Counted from the stretch's first letter, positions 16,733 through 24,871 are shown. The stretch is DNA of 64,000 nucleotides from Legionella longbeachae (GCF_004283175.1 NZ_RXNW01000015.1:54329-118328); one strand, 5' to 3'. Program-made: numbers and translations. The notes: generated by a model from the sequence alone, not told the origin.

Positions 16733-17416
16733 ATGAATATTAAGGAAAAAATTGGACAAAGGATTAAGCAGGAACGTACTTCCAAAGGCTTAACCAGAAA
16801 AGCATTAGCAGAATTAACTGAAACTCTAAAGGTTTCCCGTATAAACAATTATGAACGTGGAGAAAGAACTCCGGGACCGGAAGAAATCAAACAACTGGCG
16901 CAAGCGCTAGAAGTAGCACCGGCGTTTTTAATGTGTCTATCCGATGATAAACAGGGAAAATTAAGTAAAATTCCAGGTCTGGGAATGCTTGTTCCTGTAT
17001 TAGATTACAAACAAGCAGCCAATCCAGAGCCTTATATCATGGAAATAAAAAGCGCAGAATATTCTGAAAAATTGAGCTTTATTCCTGTTAGCCCAAATCT
17101 TGCAGAAAGGTTAAGTGCAAATGCATTTGCCTTGGAAGTTAAGGATGAGAGTATGCTTCCTGAATTTAAGCTAAATGATATATTAATTATTGAACCATCA
17201 TTATCACCCAACCCCAGTGATTATGTTGTTGCAAGATGTTCTTCTGATGATGAAATAGTTATAAGAAAATATAAACAATTATCTGTTTCTAAAGCCCATC
17301 AAAAATTTGAGTTAGTGGCTCTTAATAGCGATTGGGCCAATATAGAAATTAATGAAAATTTTGAAATTGACTTAATTGGTTGTGTTATTAGTTTAAATAG
17401 GACAATTAAATTATGA
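16733..17416 (+). CDS. CI/LexA-like repressor with S24 peptidase domain (LvrR-type)
   Basis: 227 residues from the ATG at 16733; an upstream in-frame start would add a hydrophobic stretch without homology. Residues 1-65 form an XRE helix-turn-helix (G-Q-R-I-K-Q-E-R, N-Y-E-R-G-E-R-T-P). Residues 95-220 form a LexA/UmuD-type S24 peptidase with the nucleophile Ser140 in D-E-S-M and the probable general base Lys179 in I-R-K-Y. Such repressors inactivate themselves after DNA damage. It likely holds the ICE operon silent, like the repressor gene of lvr clusters. Its stop overlaps the next gene by four bases. Confidence 0.8.
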   Translation: MNIKEKIGQRIKQERTSKGLTRKALAELTETLKVSRINNYERGERTPGPEEIKQLAQALEVAPAFLMCLSDDKQGKLSKIPGLGMLVPVLDYKQAANPEPYIMEIKSAEYSEKLSFIPVSPNLAERLSANAFALEVKDESMLPEFKLNDILIIEPSLSPNPSDYVVARCSSDDEIVIRKYKQLSVSKAHQKFELVALNSDWANIEINENFEIDLIGCVISLNRTIKL

Positions 17417-18648
17417 TTAATAATCAAAAATTCAGATTATTTAATGAGCACCCCATATATGATTTTCTCAGGCTAAATGATTCCCAAATTGAATATGAAA
17501 TAGATAATACAGAGAAAAATGAGATATTAAATGCTGATCAAACAGCATATGTAAAATATTTAATTGAAAAATTTACAATCGAATTGCTGAATCTTCACAT
17601 CGAAGACATATCTGTGGACCCAGAAGAGAGAGACATTCCTGCAGAACGTCATCCAAGAGATTTCACTGTTTGGAATTCTGGAATGGGTTCAGCCGCTATA
17701 AAACGTATGGTACTTAAATATTGTATTCCCTTTTCAGGTAATACAGAATTATTGCGTATACAGCCGAGTAGTCACTCAATGAGTTCAAGAGAGTTTTATA
17801 TTCAAGACAATAACTTATGTTTCGATATAATCGATTTTTACAATAGTCCCCAAAAAATAAAAGATGAAGCTCAAATATATTTAAATTACGCTAAAGAATT
17901 TTCTTCTTATTTGAACAATGATATTAGAGGTTTCAATAGTGCTTTAGAAAATAAAATCACTCGACTTTTTACAGAAAGAAAAAATAAGCTTCTACAACAA
18001 GATAATATATTAGGGAGTCTTGGAGTACCAATTAAGAAAAAAGAATCAGGGCTGTTAAATATTCCTGTCACAAGAAGAAAAATCGTTATTAAACCAGTGC
18101 CAAATTTAAATGGATTTACACCTGAGCCAGCAATTAGTAATTCAGATTATATGTCAATATTAGGCGTAATAAATGAAATAGGGAAAAGCTACGAGAGATT
18201 ACCCTCTAATTATACTGGCAAAGATGAGGAAGGCTTAAGAGATTTATTTCTCAGTCATTTATCTTTAGCTTTTGAATCAGCCTCTATTACTGGAGAAACA
18301 TTTAACAAAAAAGGAAAAACTGATATTTTAATAAAATATCAAAATAATAATGTCTTTGTCGCTGAATGCAAATTTTGGCGTGGACCACAAAAACATACCG
18401 AAACAATAGATCAATTACTTTCTTATTTAACCTGGCGTGATTCAAAAACCTCTCTTATTTATTTTGTTGATAACAAAAATTTCCAGCCAGTTCTCGATGC
18501 TATAACTGCTGGTACCCCGCAACACCCATGTTATGTCAAAACTGTTGGAAACACTAACGAGGCTTGGTTTAATTATCATTTTTCAATGCTAAATGACCAA
18601 ACGCGGGGAGTAGAAATGGGTATTCTCGTTTTCCATTTTCCTAAATAA
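17413..18648 (+). CDS. PD-(D/E)XK-like protein cotranscribed with the repressor
   Basis: 411 residues. No named family recognised for the N-terminal 270. The C-terminal part has G-K-D-E-E-G-L-R-D, then K-T-D-I-L-I (Asp304) and V-A-E-C-K-F-W (Glu318, Lys320), followed by Q-L-L-S-Y-L. This is the usual D...E-x-K core of restriction-endonuclease-like nucleases. It starts inside the repressor stop codon (ATGA), so the two are translationally coupled. A DNA-cleaving role in defence or element maintenance is plausible but inferred; many such folds are non-restriction nucleases. Confidence 0.7.
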   Translation: MINNQKFRLFNEHPIYDFLRLNDSQIEYEIDNTEKNEILNADQTAYVKYLIEKFTIELLNLHIEDISVDPEERDIPAERHPRDFTVWNSGMGSAAIKRMVLKYCIPFSGNTELLRIQPSSHSMSSREFYIQDNNLCFDIIDFYNSPQKIKDEAQIYLNYAKEFSSYLNNDIRGFNSALENKITRLFTERKNKLLQQDNILGSLGVPIKKKESGLLNIPVTRRKIVIKPVPNLNGFTPEPAISNSDYMSILGVINEIGKSYERLPSNYTGKDEEGLRDLFLSHLSLAFESASITGETFNKKGKTDILIKYQNNNVFVAECKFWRGPQKHTETIDQLLSYLTWRDSKTSLIYFVDNKNFQPVLDAITAGTPQHPCYVKTVGNTNEAWFNYHFSMLNDQTRGVEMGILVFHFPK

Positions 18649-18701
18649 CCAATTAGCTGTTAATAGGAGTATTTAAATAATTGAGATGGATATTATGTCA
18701 A

Positions 18702-18944
18702 CTATAAGCCCAGAAAGAGGAAAAACCACTTGATGAGCTGCTCTGTTTTTGTACTGTCCAGATAGTCTTTACCACTTAAAACCATGCTCAATAATATAGT
18801 ATTACAACCGAGAACTTCTGACAGGGATATTAAATCATATCCACTATACGTTAACAAAAACTCTATAATATATTTCTGAACCTCTTTTTCACATTTAAAA
18901 CCAACACCATTATCTGATGCCAAAAATTCGGCTATACATCCCAT
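18702..18944 (-). CDS. Small conserved-looking protein, possible helix-turn-helix
   Basis: 80 residues. A GGAGAG ribosome-binding site lies six bases before the ATG, supporting a real gene. The second half (D-L-I-S-L-S-E-V-L-G-C-N-T, then V-L-S-G-K-D-Y-L) looks like a small helix-turn-helix. It is convergent with the nuclease-like gene, 53 bases away. I do not recognise the family. Confidence 0.5.
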   Translation of the reverse strand: MGCIAEFLASDNGVGFKCEKEVQKYIIEFLLTYSGYDLISLSEVLGCNTILLSMVLSGKDYLDSTKTEQLIKWFFLFLGL

Positions 18945-19101
18945 GTAAAACTCTCCAAATAAAGCATAAATACAGGCAGTTTAATACCTTATATCTGGAG
19001 TAAAACATAATGATGATGTTTATAAAATTAGTTTTTTTATATCGAAAAAATCAGTAATAAAATGCAAAAATGGCCATAATTAACACAAATAATTCTTATT
19101 C

Positions 19102-20583
19102 TTAAACCGTAATTTCCTCAGTCTTAATTTCTTCTTCATTATCAATAAGATTTTTAACCCTTCCCGAAATGAAATATAAGAATATAGCGCCAACCAAAGC
19201 CCAAATAGCAAGTTGATTAAAGACATGTAAAAAATCATTATTCGTTACTATCGGGTCTGCGGCCTCTGTTTTTACCATGGCATTAGAGAAATAATGAGAT
19301 AAAGATGCAGATACCCCAGAAACCATCATCCAGGTTCCCATTAGAATACCTTGCAAATTTGTTGGCGAGATTTTCCCGATCATGGCATAGCCCACAGGAC
19401 CAATTAATAGTTCTGCTACTGACTGTGTAATTAAATGCAATATTATCCAGCTTAAACTACTAAATCCCTGACTATCAGCAAATTCCACACCAATACTAAG
19501 AAAAAGGAACGATACCGCTAAAATCAAAAAAGCCCACACAAATTGCATTGATATTGAGAGATTAACTCCCTTTGCTTTCAGTCTATTAATAATCATAGAC
19601 ACAATAGGCGCACCGATAATTATTACAACAGCATTAATATTCATGATCCATTGAGTTGCTATTTCATAACCCAAGAAGTGTTTATCTACATTATTTTTTA
19701 TAAACAAGGTTATACCCATAGGGCCAGTATAATAAATCATCCAAAAGAGAATGGACGTAATAGTTAAGATCAGAAAAGCTTTAATTTTTTGAAAGTCAGC
19801 TTTGTCCTTTTGTCTTTTACCCAGAAATAAAATCACCAAAAGCATGATACTGCTTAACACCACAACTACAGCATTACTCAAATGTGAAAAATGAAAACAT
19901 ACAATCATTAATGGAACCAGAACGGCAGTACTGACTATCCCTGCTAACTCCCTTTTTTTTCTACTAATCGACTTCGTTACCGCTTTTAAAGGAGTATGAT
20001 TGTCTTCAAAACAAGACCAGTAAAAAAGTAAAATGAATGCCGTTATAAGACTGGTAGCGATGCTAATACAAAATAACTCTTGATATTCATTGGAATAATC
20101 ATAAAAACCACTAAGAATATATCCTGAAAAAAAGCCAACATTCATTGCTGCATAACTAAGGAAAAATGCTTTATCACGTTGCTCTTCATCTTCCGGCTTA
20201 AAACGCTGGGTCAGTATACTGTTATAACAAGTGGTATTAAGCCCACATCCAACCAAAAAAAGACTTAGCCCAAAATAAAGCATGGAATGACCTGGTAAGA
20301 TTAGAACCAAAATTCCAGCGCCCTGCATAATATTCGTGATAAAAAATAGCAATCGATTGCTTAGATATCGTCCGCCTAACACCCCACCCCATAAATGTAA
20401 TACATAATTAAAGGCTAAAAATACACCGACAATATTATTAGAGATTGTATTACTGAAACCTAATTGTTGTGTGATATAAAGGGATAGAGAAGAATAGAGG
20501 ATCGCAAAAGAAAAGGTGGAAAATGCTTGTATAAAATATAGGGGGGTTACTCCTTTTGGCATTTTTTTTGAAACATAACTCAT
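19102..20583 (-). CDS. POT-like major facilitator transporter lacking the ExxER motif
   Basis: 493 residues with about 12-14 hydrophobic helices. The segments G-G-V-L-G-G-R-Y-L and S-Y-A-A-M-N-V-G-F-F-S-G match the two signatures of proton-dependent oligopeptide transporters. However, the first helix, where the ExxER(F) proton-coupling motif belongs, reads Q-A-F-S-T-F-S-F. The transporter may therefore not be an ordinary proton-driven peptide importer. It shares a divergent promoter region with the 433-residue protein gene and lies near the borosin-like pair, so transport of that product is possible but unproven. Confidence 0.75.
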   Translation of the reverse strand: MSYVSKKMPKGVTPLYFIQAFSTFSFAILYSSLSLYITQQLGFSNTISNNIVGVFLAFNYVLHLWGGVLGGRYLSNRLLFFITNIMQGAGILVLILPGHSMLYFGLSLFLVGCGLNTTCYNSILTQRFKPEDEEQRDKAFFLSYAAMNVGFFSGYILSGFYDYSNEYQELFCISIATSLITAFILLFYWSCFEDNHTPLKAVTKSISRKKRELAGIVSTAVLVPLMIVCFHFSHLSNAVVVVLSSIMLLVILFLGKRQKDKADFQKIKAFLILTITSILFWMIYYTGPMGITLFIKNNVDKHFLGYEIATQWIMNINAVVIIIGAPIVSMIINRLKAKGVNLSISMQFVWAFLILAVSFLFLSIGVEFADSQGFSSLSWIILHLITQSVAELLIGPVGYAMIGKISPTNLQGILMGTWMMVSGVSASLSHYFSNAMVKTEAADPIVTNNDFLHVFNQLAIWALVGAIFLYFISGRVKNLIDNEEEIKTEEITV

Positions 20584-20694
20584 TTTTGTCCATCCATTCC
20601 TTTTTTTGGTGACTCTATCATTAAAATTGGCTAATATTAAGTGTTTTTTAATCAGGTATGGATACTGTGGTAGCTGTTTTGTAGGAATGTAAGA

Positions 20695-21996
20695 ATGAAC
20701 AAGATTTGTAAAGTTTCATGGAAGGAAATAAAAAGTAAAGTTCTTGCAATCAACCCTGCGATTTATGCCGTAATTGAACAGATTATACCCGACAATGAAA
20801 ATATACCGTTCTTTCTAGCAAAATATGATTACGGCGAACACTTCGGAATTAAAAACCAGGCATATTTACCCACATCAAGTGGTATCGTTGCACCCATTGA
20901 CAGTAAGCACACTGATTCTGAATTATTTACACATCTAGGATACGGAAAAGAGAGTTTACCTTTGGGAATGATCCTCGATAAATTCTGTGAATGGCATTAT
21001 ATAGGGGAAAACAACCGAATATTTCCGGATTGCGTACAAGGTCCTGGTGCTATTTTTAACATGCAAGTAGTTTTTGACGAAGATAAAACTGTTGAAAATA
21101 ATGTACTATCAGTATCCGCTGGTACTCTATCAGCATTTTTACTACCTAATATAGGATGCAAAAGGAAACATTCTAAAATACAAAAACAATTTAATGTTTC
21201 TGTACAGGCACCTAAATCACCCTATGAGCATCATCAAATATTTAAAGAGATCTTTCAAAACAAAAGCATTCATTCAGATTGGAAAAGCGAAATACTATAT
21301 TTTTCAGAGCAATTTGTTAATGAAGTCAAATATAATGAAAAGTGGCTTAAATTAAAATTATTTTTTTCTGAAGCACTTAGGAAAAAACTGACTCAAAACA
21401 CTTATGATGCATCGTGCTATGAGCTTTTTTTAAGCGCAAAAAAAATTAATCGATTTCGTCCTACACCTTTTATAATGGATACAGCCAAATATATTTTCAA
21501 TATATGCATGGGATCAGGTATAGGTGTCAAACCAGCTATAAACGAACAATTCATTCCAATAAATGATATTCAGAATATTTATCATGAGTTTTACGGCCTA
21601 GAATACACCCCTACTGTAATGGTACCGTCTGCGCTTAATGAAAATGATAGTGTATATTTCCCCTTGCAATGTCCATTCACAAAAATTAATACCTTTAAAA
21701 CAAACCAAAGCAATAGCACATTAACGGAACTGGAAACTTTAAAAAATGTTATATTAGCCTACCAGGAAGAGTTTACAGATGAATATAGTGATGCGTTTGG
21801 GAGCCCATTATACCATGTGAGCAAAAATACAAATTTTTCCTTTTATCATTATCAATCAGTTAATAATAATGGCATTAGACATCCGCAGTCTCTATTGGAA
21901 ATGGATGAAGGCTTTTCCTTTTCTTATTGTTCGAAACCCACAGTTTTTTCCAGTGATGCAAAACTATTTCGTGGGTGTGTCCGGCTTAGTAGATAA
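20695..21996 (+). CDS. Unrecognised 433-residue protein beside the borosin-like locus
   Basis: 433 residues, soluble, no signal peptide or membrane segment. I do not recognise the family. Visible features are G-Y-G-K-E-S-L-P-L-G-M-I-L-D-K-F-C-E-W-H-Y (about 82-102), a G-P-G-A-I-F-N segment near 120, several cysteines and a C-terminal aromatic-rich stretch. The ATG has an AGGA site upstream. Its 3' end overlaps that of the methyltransferase by 33 bases, tail to tail. A role in the same pathway is possible only from neighbourhood. Confidence 0.6.
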   Translation: MNKICKVSWKEIKSKVLAINPAIYAVIEQIIPDNENIPFFLAKYDYGEHFGIKNQAYLPTSSGIVAPIDSKHTDSELFTHLGYGKESLPLGMILDKFCEWHYIGENNRIFPDCVQGPGAIFNMQVVFDEDKTVENNVLSVSAGTLSAFLLPNIGCKRKHSKIQKQFNVSVQAPKSPYEHHQIFKEIFQNKSIHSDWKSEILYFSEQFVNEVKYNEKWLKLKLFFSEALRKKLTQNTYDASCYELFLSAKKINRFRPTPFIMDTAKYIFNICMGSGIGVKPAINEQFIPINDIQNIYHEFYGLEYTPTVMVPSALNENDSVYFPLQCPFTKINTFKTNQSNSTLTELETLKNVILAYQEEFTDEYSDAFGSPLYHVSKNTNFSFYHYQSVNNNGIRHPQSLLEMDEGFSFSYCSKPTVFSSDAKLFRGCVRLSR

Positions 21997-22758
21997 TTTA
22001 AAATCCTGCGTCTCAATATCTAACAGAGTGAGATATTTTTTACTCAGTATTTTTTTAGGAACCGGGGGAATATAAATAGTGGAAACTGAATTAATTTTAA
22101 CATAATTTAATTCATGTAATTTAATCCAATCCATACGAGCTGATTTCAAAGGTAATGTAGATGCCTCATAAATACACATTGATTGTTCATCAGTGTAATA
22201 CTCCCTTAAATAACTACTCAAAACATCAATTTTGGAAGTTTTCTGGGTATTACTCATTCCTAGATTGGCAATTTGCCAAAGGATCAAATGAGCATATACA
22301 TCAATATGTCTTTCATAAATTAAAAGTTCGGTTACATCAATTGCAAAGCAACCTTGATCACCGGGATCTATTTCCAGATCTGCAAAAAGACAATCCATTG
22401 AGGAGATGGCCGGCAATATAATAGCCTTACCATTTTGTTCTTTAATTCTTCTCACAGCATTGAGAGCTGATTCTGCAAAAACGGTAGGATGGCCATAGAA
22501 AACTACACAGAGATTTTTAACTTGCTGATAAGTGTCAATAATATAATTAGTAATGTTAAGATAAGCGTCCACTCTTTTTGGAGTAGCAAAATAAATAGGT
22601 TCAAGGGATTCTGATTCTTTAGCTTCTCGTAGAATCCAGGATTTTAAATTATTCTCATTAACCAGAAACAACACCTTATCAGCTTGCTGTATAATTTTTT
22701 TTGTTTCTTCAGTTAAATGAGAAACAGATTTTATTCCTGATCCTACAACAATTAACAT
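21964..22758 (-). CDS. Borosin-type peptide alpha-N-methyltransferase (tetrapyrrole-methylase fold)
   Basis: 264 residues of the SAM-dependent tetrapyrrole methylase fold. From memory of the omphalotin enzyme OphMA, the match is close along the whole domain: I-V-V-G-S-G-I-K-S near the start, F-Y-G-H-P-T-V-F at 87-94 (OphMA Tyr98 = Tyr88), C-L-F-A-D-L-x-I-D-P at 123-132, and V-S-T-I-Y-I-P-P at 225-232. The OphMA catalytic set Tyr66/Arg72/Tyr76 aligns with Tyr56/Arg62/Tyr66. OphMA carries its substrate peptide as a C-terminal fusion. Here only about 32 residues follow the domain, so this is a 'split' enzyme with a separate substrate. Its ATG is six bases after the stop of a 50-codon ORF, the obvious candidate. 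Siroheme or cobalamin methylase function is unlikely given the context and this pattern. Confidence 0.85.
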   Translation of the reverse strand: MLIVVGSGIKSVSHLTEETKKIIQQADKVLFLVNENNLKSWILREAKESESLEPIYFATPKRVDAYLNITNYIIDTYQQVKNLCVVFYGHPTVFAESALNAVRRIKEQNGKAIILPAISSMDCLFADLEIDPGDQGCFAIDVTELLIYERHIDVYAHLILWQIANLGMSNTQKTSKIDVLSSYLREYYTDEQSMCIYEASTLPLKSARMDWIKLHELNYVKINSVSTIYIPPVPKKILSKKYLTLLDIETQDFKLSTKPDTPTK

Positions 22759-22764
22759 GTATAC

Positions 22765-22917
22765 CTATCTGATGATTACAATTTTATTAGCATCAGGTTG
22801 GACTATTGAATCCAATTCAATATCTAAGACTTGTTTTTCAATGCCTAAATCCGAAAAATTTAGAGCATCAAAATATTCTGCGCCAACTGCAATTTCAATA
22901 AAATCCAAAGAGTTCAT
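22765..22917 (-). CDS. Candidate split-borosin precursor peptide (50 aa)
   Basis: A 50-codon ORF, below usual length cut-offs, with AGGAATTAAGG upstream of its ATG. Residues 1-37 are acidic and amphipathic (about 11 Asp/Glu), suitable as a helical recognition leader. The tail is Q-P-D-A-N-K-I-V-I-I-R, a run of beta-branched hydrophobic residues like the N-methylated cores of known borosins. It ends six bases before the methyltransferase start, so the two are almost certainly one transcript. I infer that Ile46-Ile49 or neighbours are backbone N-methylated. No sequence family was recognised for the leader. Confidence 0.7.
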   Translation of the reverse strand: MNSLDFIEIAVGAEYFDALNFSDLGIEKQVLDIELDSIVQPDANKIVIIR

Positions 22918-23088
22918 CCTTAATTCCTATTTGTATATATCCTGTAGTGCATTGTATAAACAAAATACTCAAAGGTATAGCGATTTTGACAATATATTAA
23001 TGAGAATTAAATTTTCAAAAAAAGCAAACAATGCAATAGAAATCACAGACCAACATTAGCTGCAAAAGACTCATATTTTACATATAGC

Positions 23089-23595
23089 CTATTCGTAATG
23101 CTCTCTCATAAATGCTTGAATGTGTGACATATCCAAACCCTTGGATATTGAAAACTCTATAAGGTCCCTTTCCAAAGATAATGTTAGTGAATGAGCTTGT
23201 TCAGTGATACCTTTGATTTTCTCGAAGAATCTATAATTACCCCTTTTAGAATACCCAGGTATAATTTGATGCATACTTTTATGTACTAACCAGTTCCTTT
23301 CCAATAAGAAAAGTTCCAGTTCATGTTGTAATGATTCATGATACAGCCCCTTTTTTTTAGCCAGCTTAACCGCTCGTCCGAGAGTATACGTACGATAACC
23401 ATCTAAAAGCTCATTGGCTTTTTTTAAAGGTACGCTATAAGGTTTTTTAACATCATTTTTTAAAATGATTGAATGATTAAGTGCATCCTCCAAAAATTGA
23501 ATAGTGCATAAAGCCTCTCCAATTAATGAATACAAATTAACTTCATCTGAATTTGCAGGTCTGATTCTGGAGTTTGGTGACATGAAAGTTATCAT
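23089..23595 (-). CDS. HEPN-like protein with R-N-x3-H motif
   Basis: 168 residues, mostly helical. Residues 98-106 read L-E-R-N-W-L-V-H-K, giving R100-N101-x3-H105. This fits the Rx4-6H active site of HEPN ribonucleases, including the preferred polar residue after Arg. An earlier helix (about 28-46) could be the first HEPN helix. HEPN proteins are often toxins or defence ribonucleases, but the fold also occurs in non-toxic proteins. No partner nucleotidyltransferase or antitoxin is seen next to it. The start could also be the ATG four codons downstream. Confidence 0.5.
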   Translation of the reverse strand: MITFMSPNSRIRPANSDEVNLYSLIGEALCTIQFLEDALNHSIILKNDVKKPYSVPLKKANELLDGYRTYTLGRAVKLAKKKGLYHESLQHELELFLLERNWLVHKSMHQIIPGYSKRGNYRFFEKIKGITEQAHSLTLSLERDLIEFSISKGLDMSHIQAFMREHYE

Positions 23596-23792
23596 TGAAT
23601 ATCAAAAAAATTAATAAGGATACGATAATACAATTTAATCAAAATAACGGCTATTATAGCGGACTTAAAAATGACGAAAACGTGACGTAACTGTGACCGC
23701 GCTACGCCGTTTCAGGCAGTTTTAGACCGTTTTTCCGAGATTTGACGCATCGGAAGTTGTTGATTTTTAACGAATTTAAAAGTCGTAGACAA
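23596..23792. other. Non-coding arm of the first tRNA-derived att repeat
   Basis: No gene is seen. The stretch at about 23680-23792 resembles 29140-29259 (both contain GGCAGTTTTAG and AACGAATTTAAAA), so it belongs to an element end repeated beside both tRNA fragments. It probably represents the arm of a former integrative element. Confidence 0.5.
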
Positions 23793-23840
23793 GGCTTCGA
23801 ACCAAGGTGTCGTGGGTTCGAGTCCCTCTGAGCGCGCCAT
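23793..23840 (+). repeat. tRNA 3'-half fragment, attachment-site copy 1
   Basis: The segment starts in what reads as an anticodon loop (CTTCGAA, anticodon TCG, which would be Arg). It continues through an anticodon-stem 3' strand (CCAAG), a T arm (GGGTTCGAGTCCC) and an acceptor strand ending GCG-CCA. The 5' half of a tRNA is missing. Such 3' halves are left where tyrosine-recombinase islands insert into tRNA genes. A second copy in the same orientation lies at 29260-29308. Confidence 0.7.
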
Positions 23841-23934
23841 TTAAAATCAATCAATTAGCTCTAGTTTGTGGGATCATAGAGCGTGGCGCCATATGCTACA
23901 AACTTAAATTAAATACTTTCTATATTATTGTGAA

Positions 23935-24429
23935 TATACCTTAAAATATTTTGAATATGCTTCCTCGGTAGAATACTCAGCTGTATCAATTTTTAATATT
24001 GCAGAATCCCATGCTTCATAATCTCGTGTTCTTATCTCCTCTCAAGTGGGCAAGTTATGGCCAACTATATCTGGGGCTCTTGTTTCTGCTCTTTTTTTAT
24101 GCTCATTGAGATCTGAACAAATAATCTCAATCTCCAGAAATTTCACATTAATAGATTTTGCTCCTTACTGCCAATCTTGGCGAGTTATTGCAATGGGATT
24201 TACGGAGTCTGCAATAACTGTAAGACCTAAGGCTAAGTTTTCCTTAGCTATAGCGTAGCTAATCAAATATCCTTCTGGCCCTATGAAATCCATTTCTAAA
24301 TATCCAGAGTTCTTAATAGCTTGCTCTTACAGTATCAATACGCAAATAAACTGCTTTTAAATGCTTTGCAAGCTCTCTTGCAATAGATGATTTCCCTGTT
24401 CCGGGAAGACCACCAAAGATAACGAGCAT
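23935..24429 (-). pseudogene. Broken P-loop kinase (AAA-type predicted kinase)
   Basis: On the minus strand an ATG at 24429 opens M-L-V-I-F-G-G-L-P-G-T-G-K-S-S, a perfect Walker A loop. The frame then breaks: after R-I-D-T-V-R-A the reading shifts, an in-frame TAA interrupts the middle, and a TGA replaces a probable Trp near L-P-T-x-E-E-I. The fragments (L-E-M-D-F-I-G-P-E-G-Y, N-P-I-A-I-T-R-x-D-W) read as a small ATP-binding kinase of the gluconate/zeta-like class. Multiple lesions show that it is dead. Confidence 0.7.
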
Positions 24430-24543
24430 AGATCTGTATTCTCCTTTAGCCTCTGTAATAATATTTCCAATAAATGCGGTTTTACCGAAATTATCGATTT
24501 TGGTATGATTTAATCATTTAAGTACTCTTAAACATACAGTCTT

Positions 24544-24720
24544 ATGAATAATACCCATCTTTCTACAAACGATCATCATGCAATAGACCGATTATTCGAA
24601 AAAGCTGCTTCTTATGTTGAAGAGGCAAGAAATCGTGTTCAACGTTCTATTAATTCTGAAATGGTGCAAGCCTATTGGTATATCGGAAGGGATATTGTTA
24701 CAGAGCCAATACTCTGTTAA
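24544..24720 (+). pseudogene. DUF1016 (PDDEXK nuclease) N-terminal fragment
   Basis: 58 codons beginning at the ATG at 24544. The sequence has A-S-Y-V-E-E-A-R-N-R-V and Y-W-Y-I-G-R-D-I-V, the start of DUF1016/YhcG-type nucleases. It stops at 24720 shortly after a 35-base segment that recurs at 27744-27778, where the rest of a DUF1016 gene begins. The gene appears to have been split by inserted DNA or to be two decayed copies. Confidence 0.7.
24669..24703 (+). repeat. 35-bp repeat within DUF1016 fragments, copy 1
   Basis: AGCCTATTGGTATATCGG and the following bases to 24703 recur at 27744-27778 with one difference. The two copies flank about 3 kb of unrelated genes, so the repeat marks the junctions of an insertion or recombination. 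Confidence 0.7.
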
Positions 24721-24832
24721 AATTTTGGACGATCCTAAAACATTTGGTATCGGGACAAGAGCTTTTAGTGTTCCTGATCTCTCAGGGAATGAGGTTGTAT
24801 TTACTTACCATCCATCTATGATATCTGATTGA
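24721..24832 (+). pseudogene. C-terminal fragment, possibly VOC/glyoxalase-like
   Basis: About 37 codons up to the TGA at 24832, including F-G-I-G-T-R-A-F-S-V-P-D-L-S-G-N-E-V-V. The G-T-R-x-F...D-x-x-G-N-E pattern resembles the end of vicinal-oxygen-chelate (glyoxalase-like) proteins. No start or N-terminal part exists next to it. It is a relic at best. Confidence 0.3.
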
Positions 24833-24871
24833 CTTGAAGGATGACAGAATTTCAATAAACTATTCAATTAA

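Noticed and set aside
19102-20583. Siderophore exporter (LbtC-like) call
   Set aside because: The MFS fold alone would allow it, but the two conserved segments match POT proteins better and no siderophore genes are nearby.
21964-22758. Cobalamin/siroheme biosynthesis methyltransferase
   Set aside because: The fold is shared, but no other tetrapyrrole genes are present and the OphMA-specific residues and motifs are conserved.
22757-23059. 100-codon plus-strand frame over the candidate precursor
   Set aside because: It lies opposite the 50-aa precursor and the methyltransferase start, has no ribosome-binding site and an irregular composition; it is a shadow frame.
23793-23840. Complete tRNA gene
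   Set aside because: Only the anticodon loop to CCA part can be folded; the acceptor 5' strand, D arm and 5' anticodon stem are missing.
24046-24258. 70-codon plus-strand frame
   Set aside because: It is the complement of the broken P-loop kinase, whose motifs read clearly on the minus strand.
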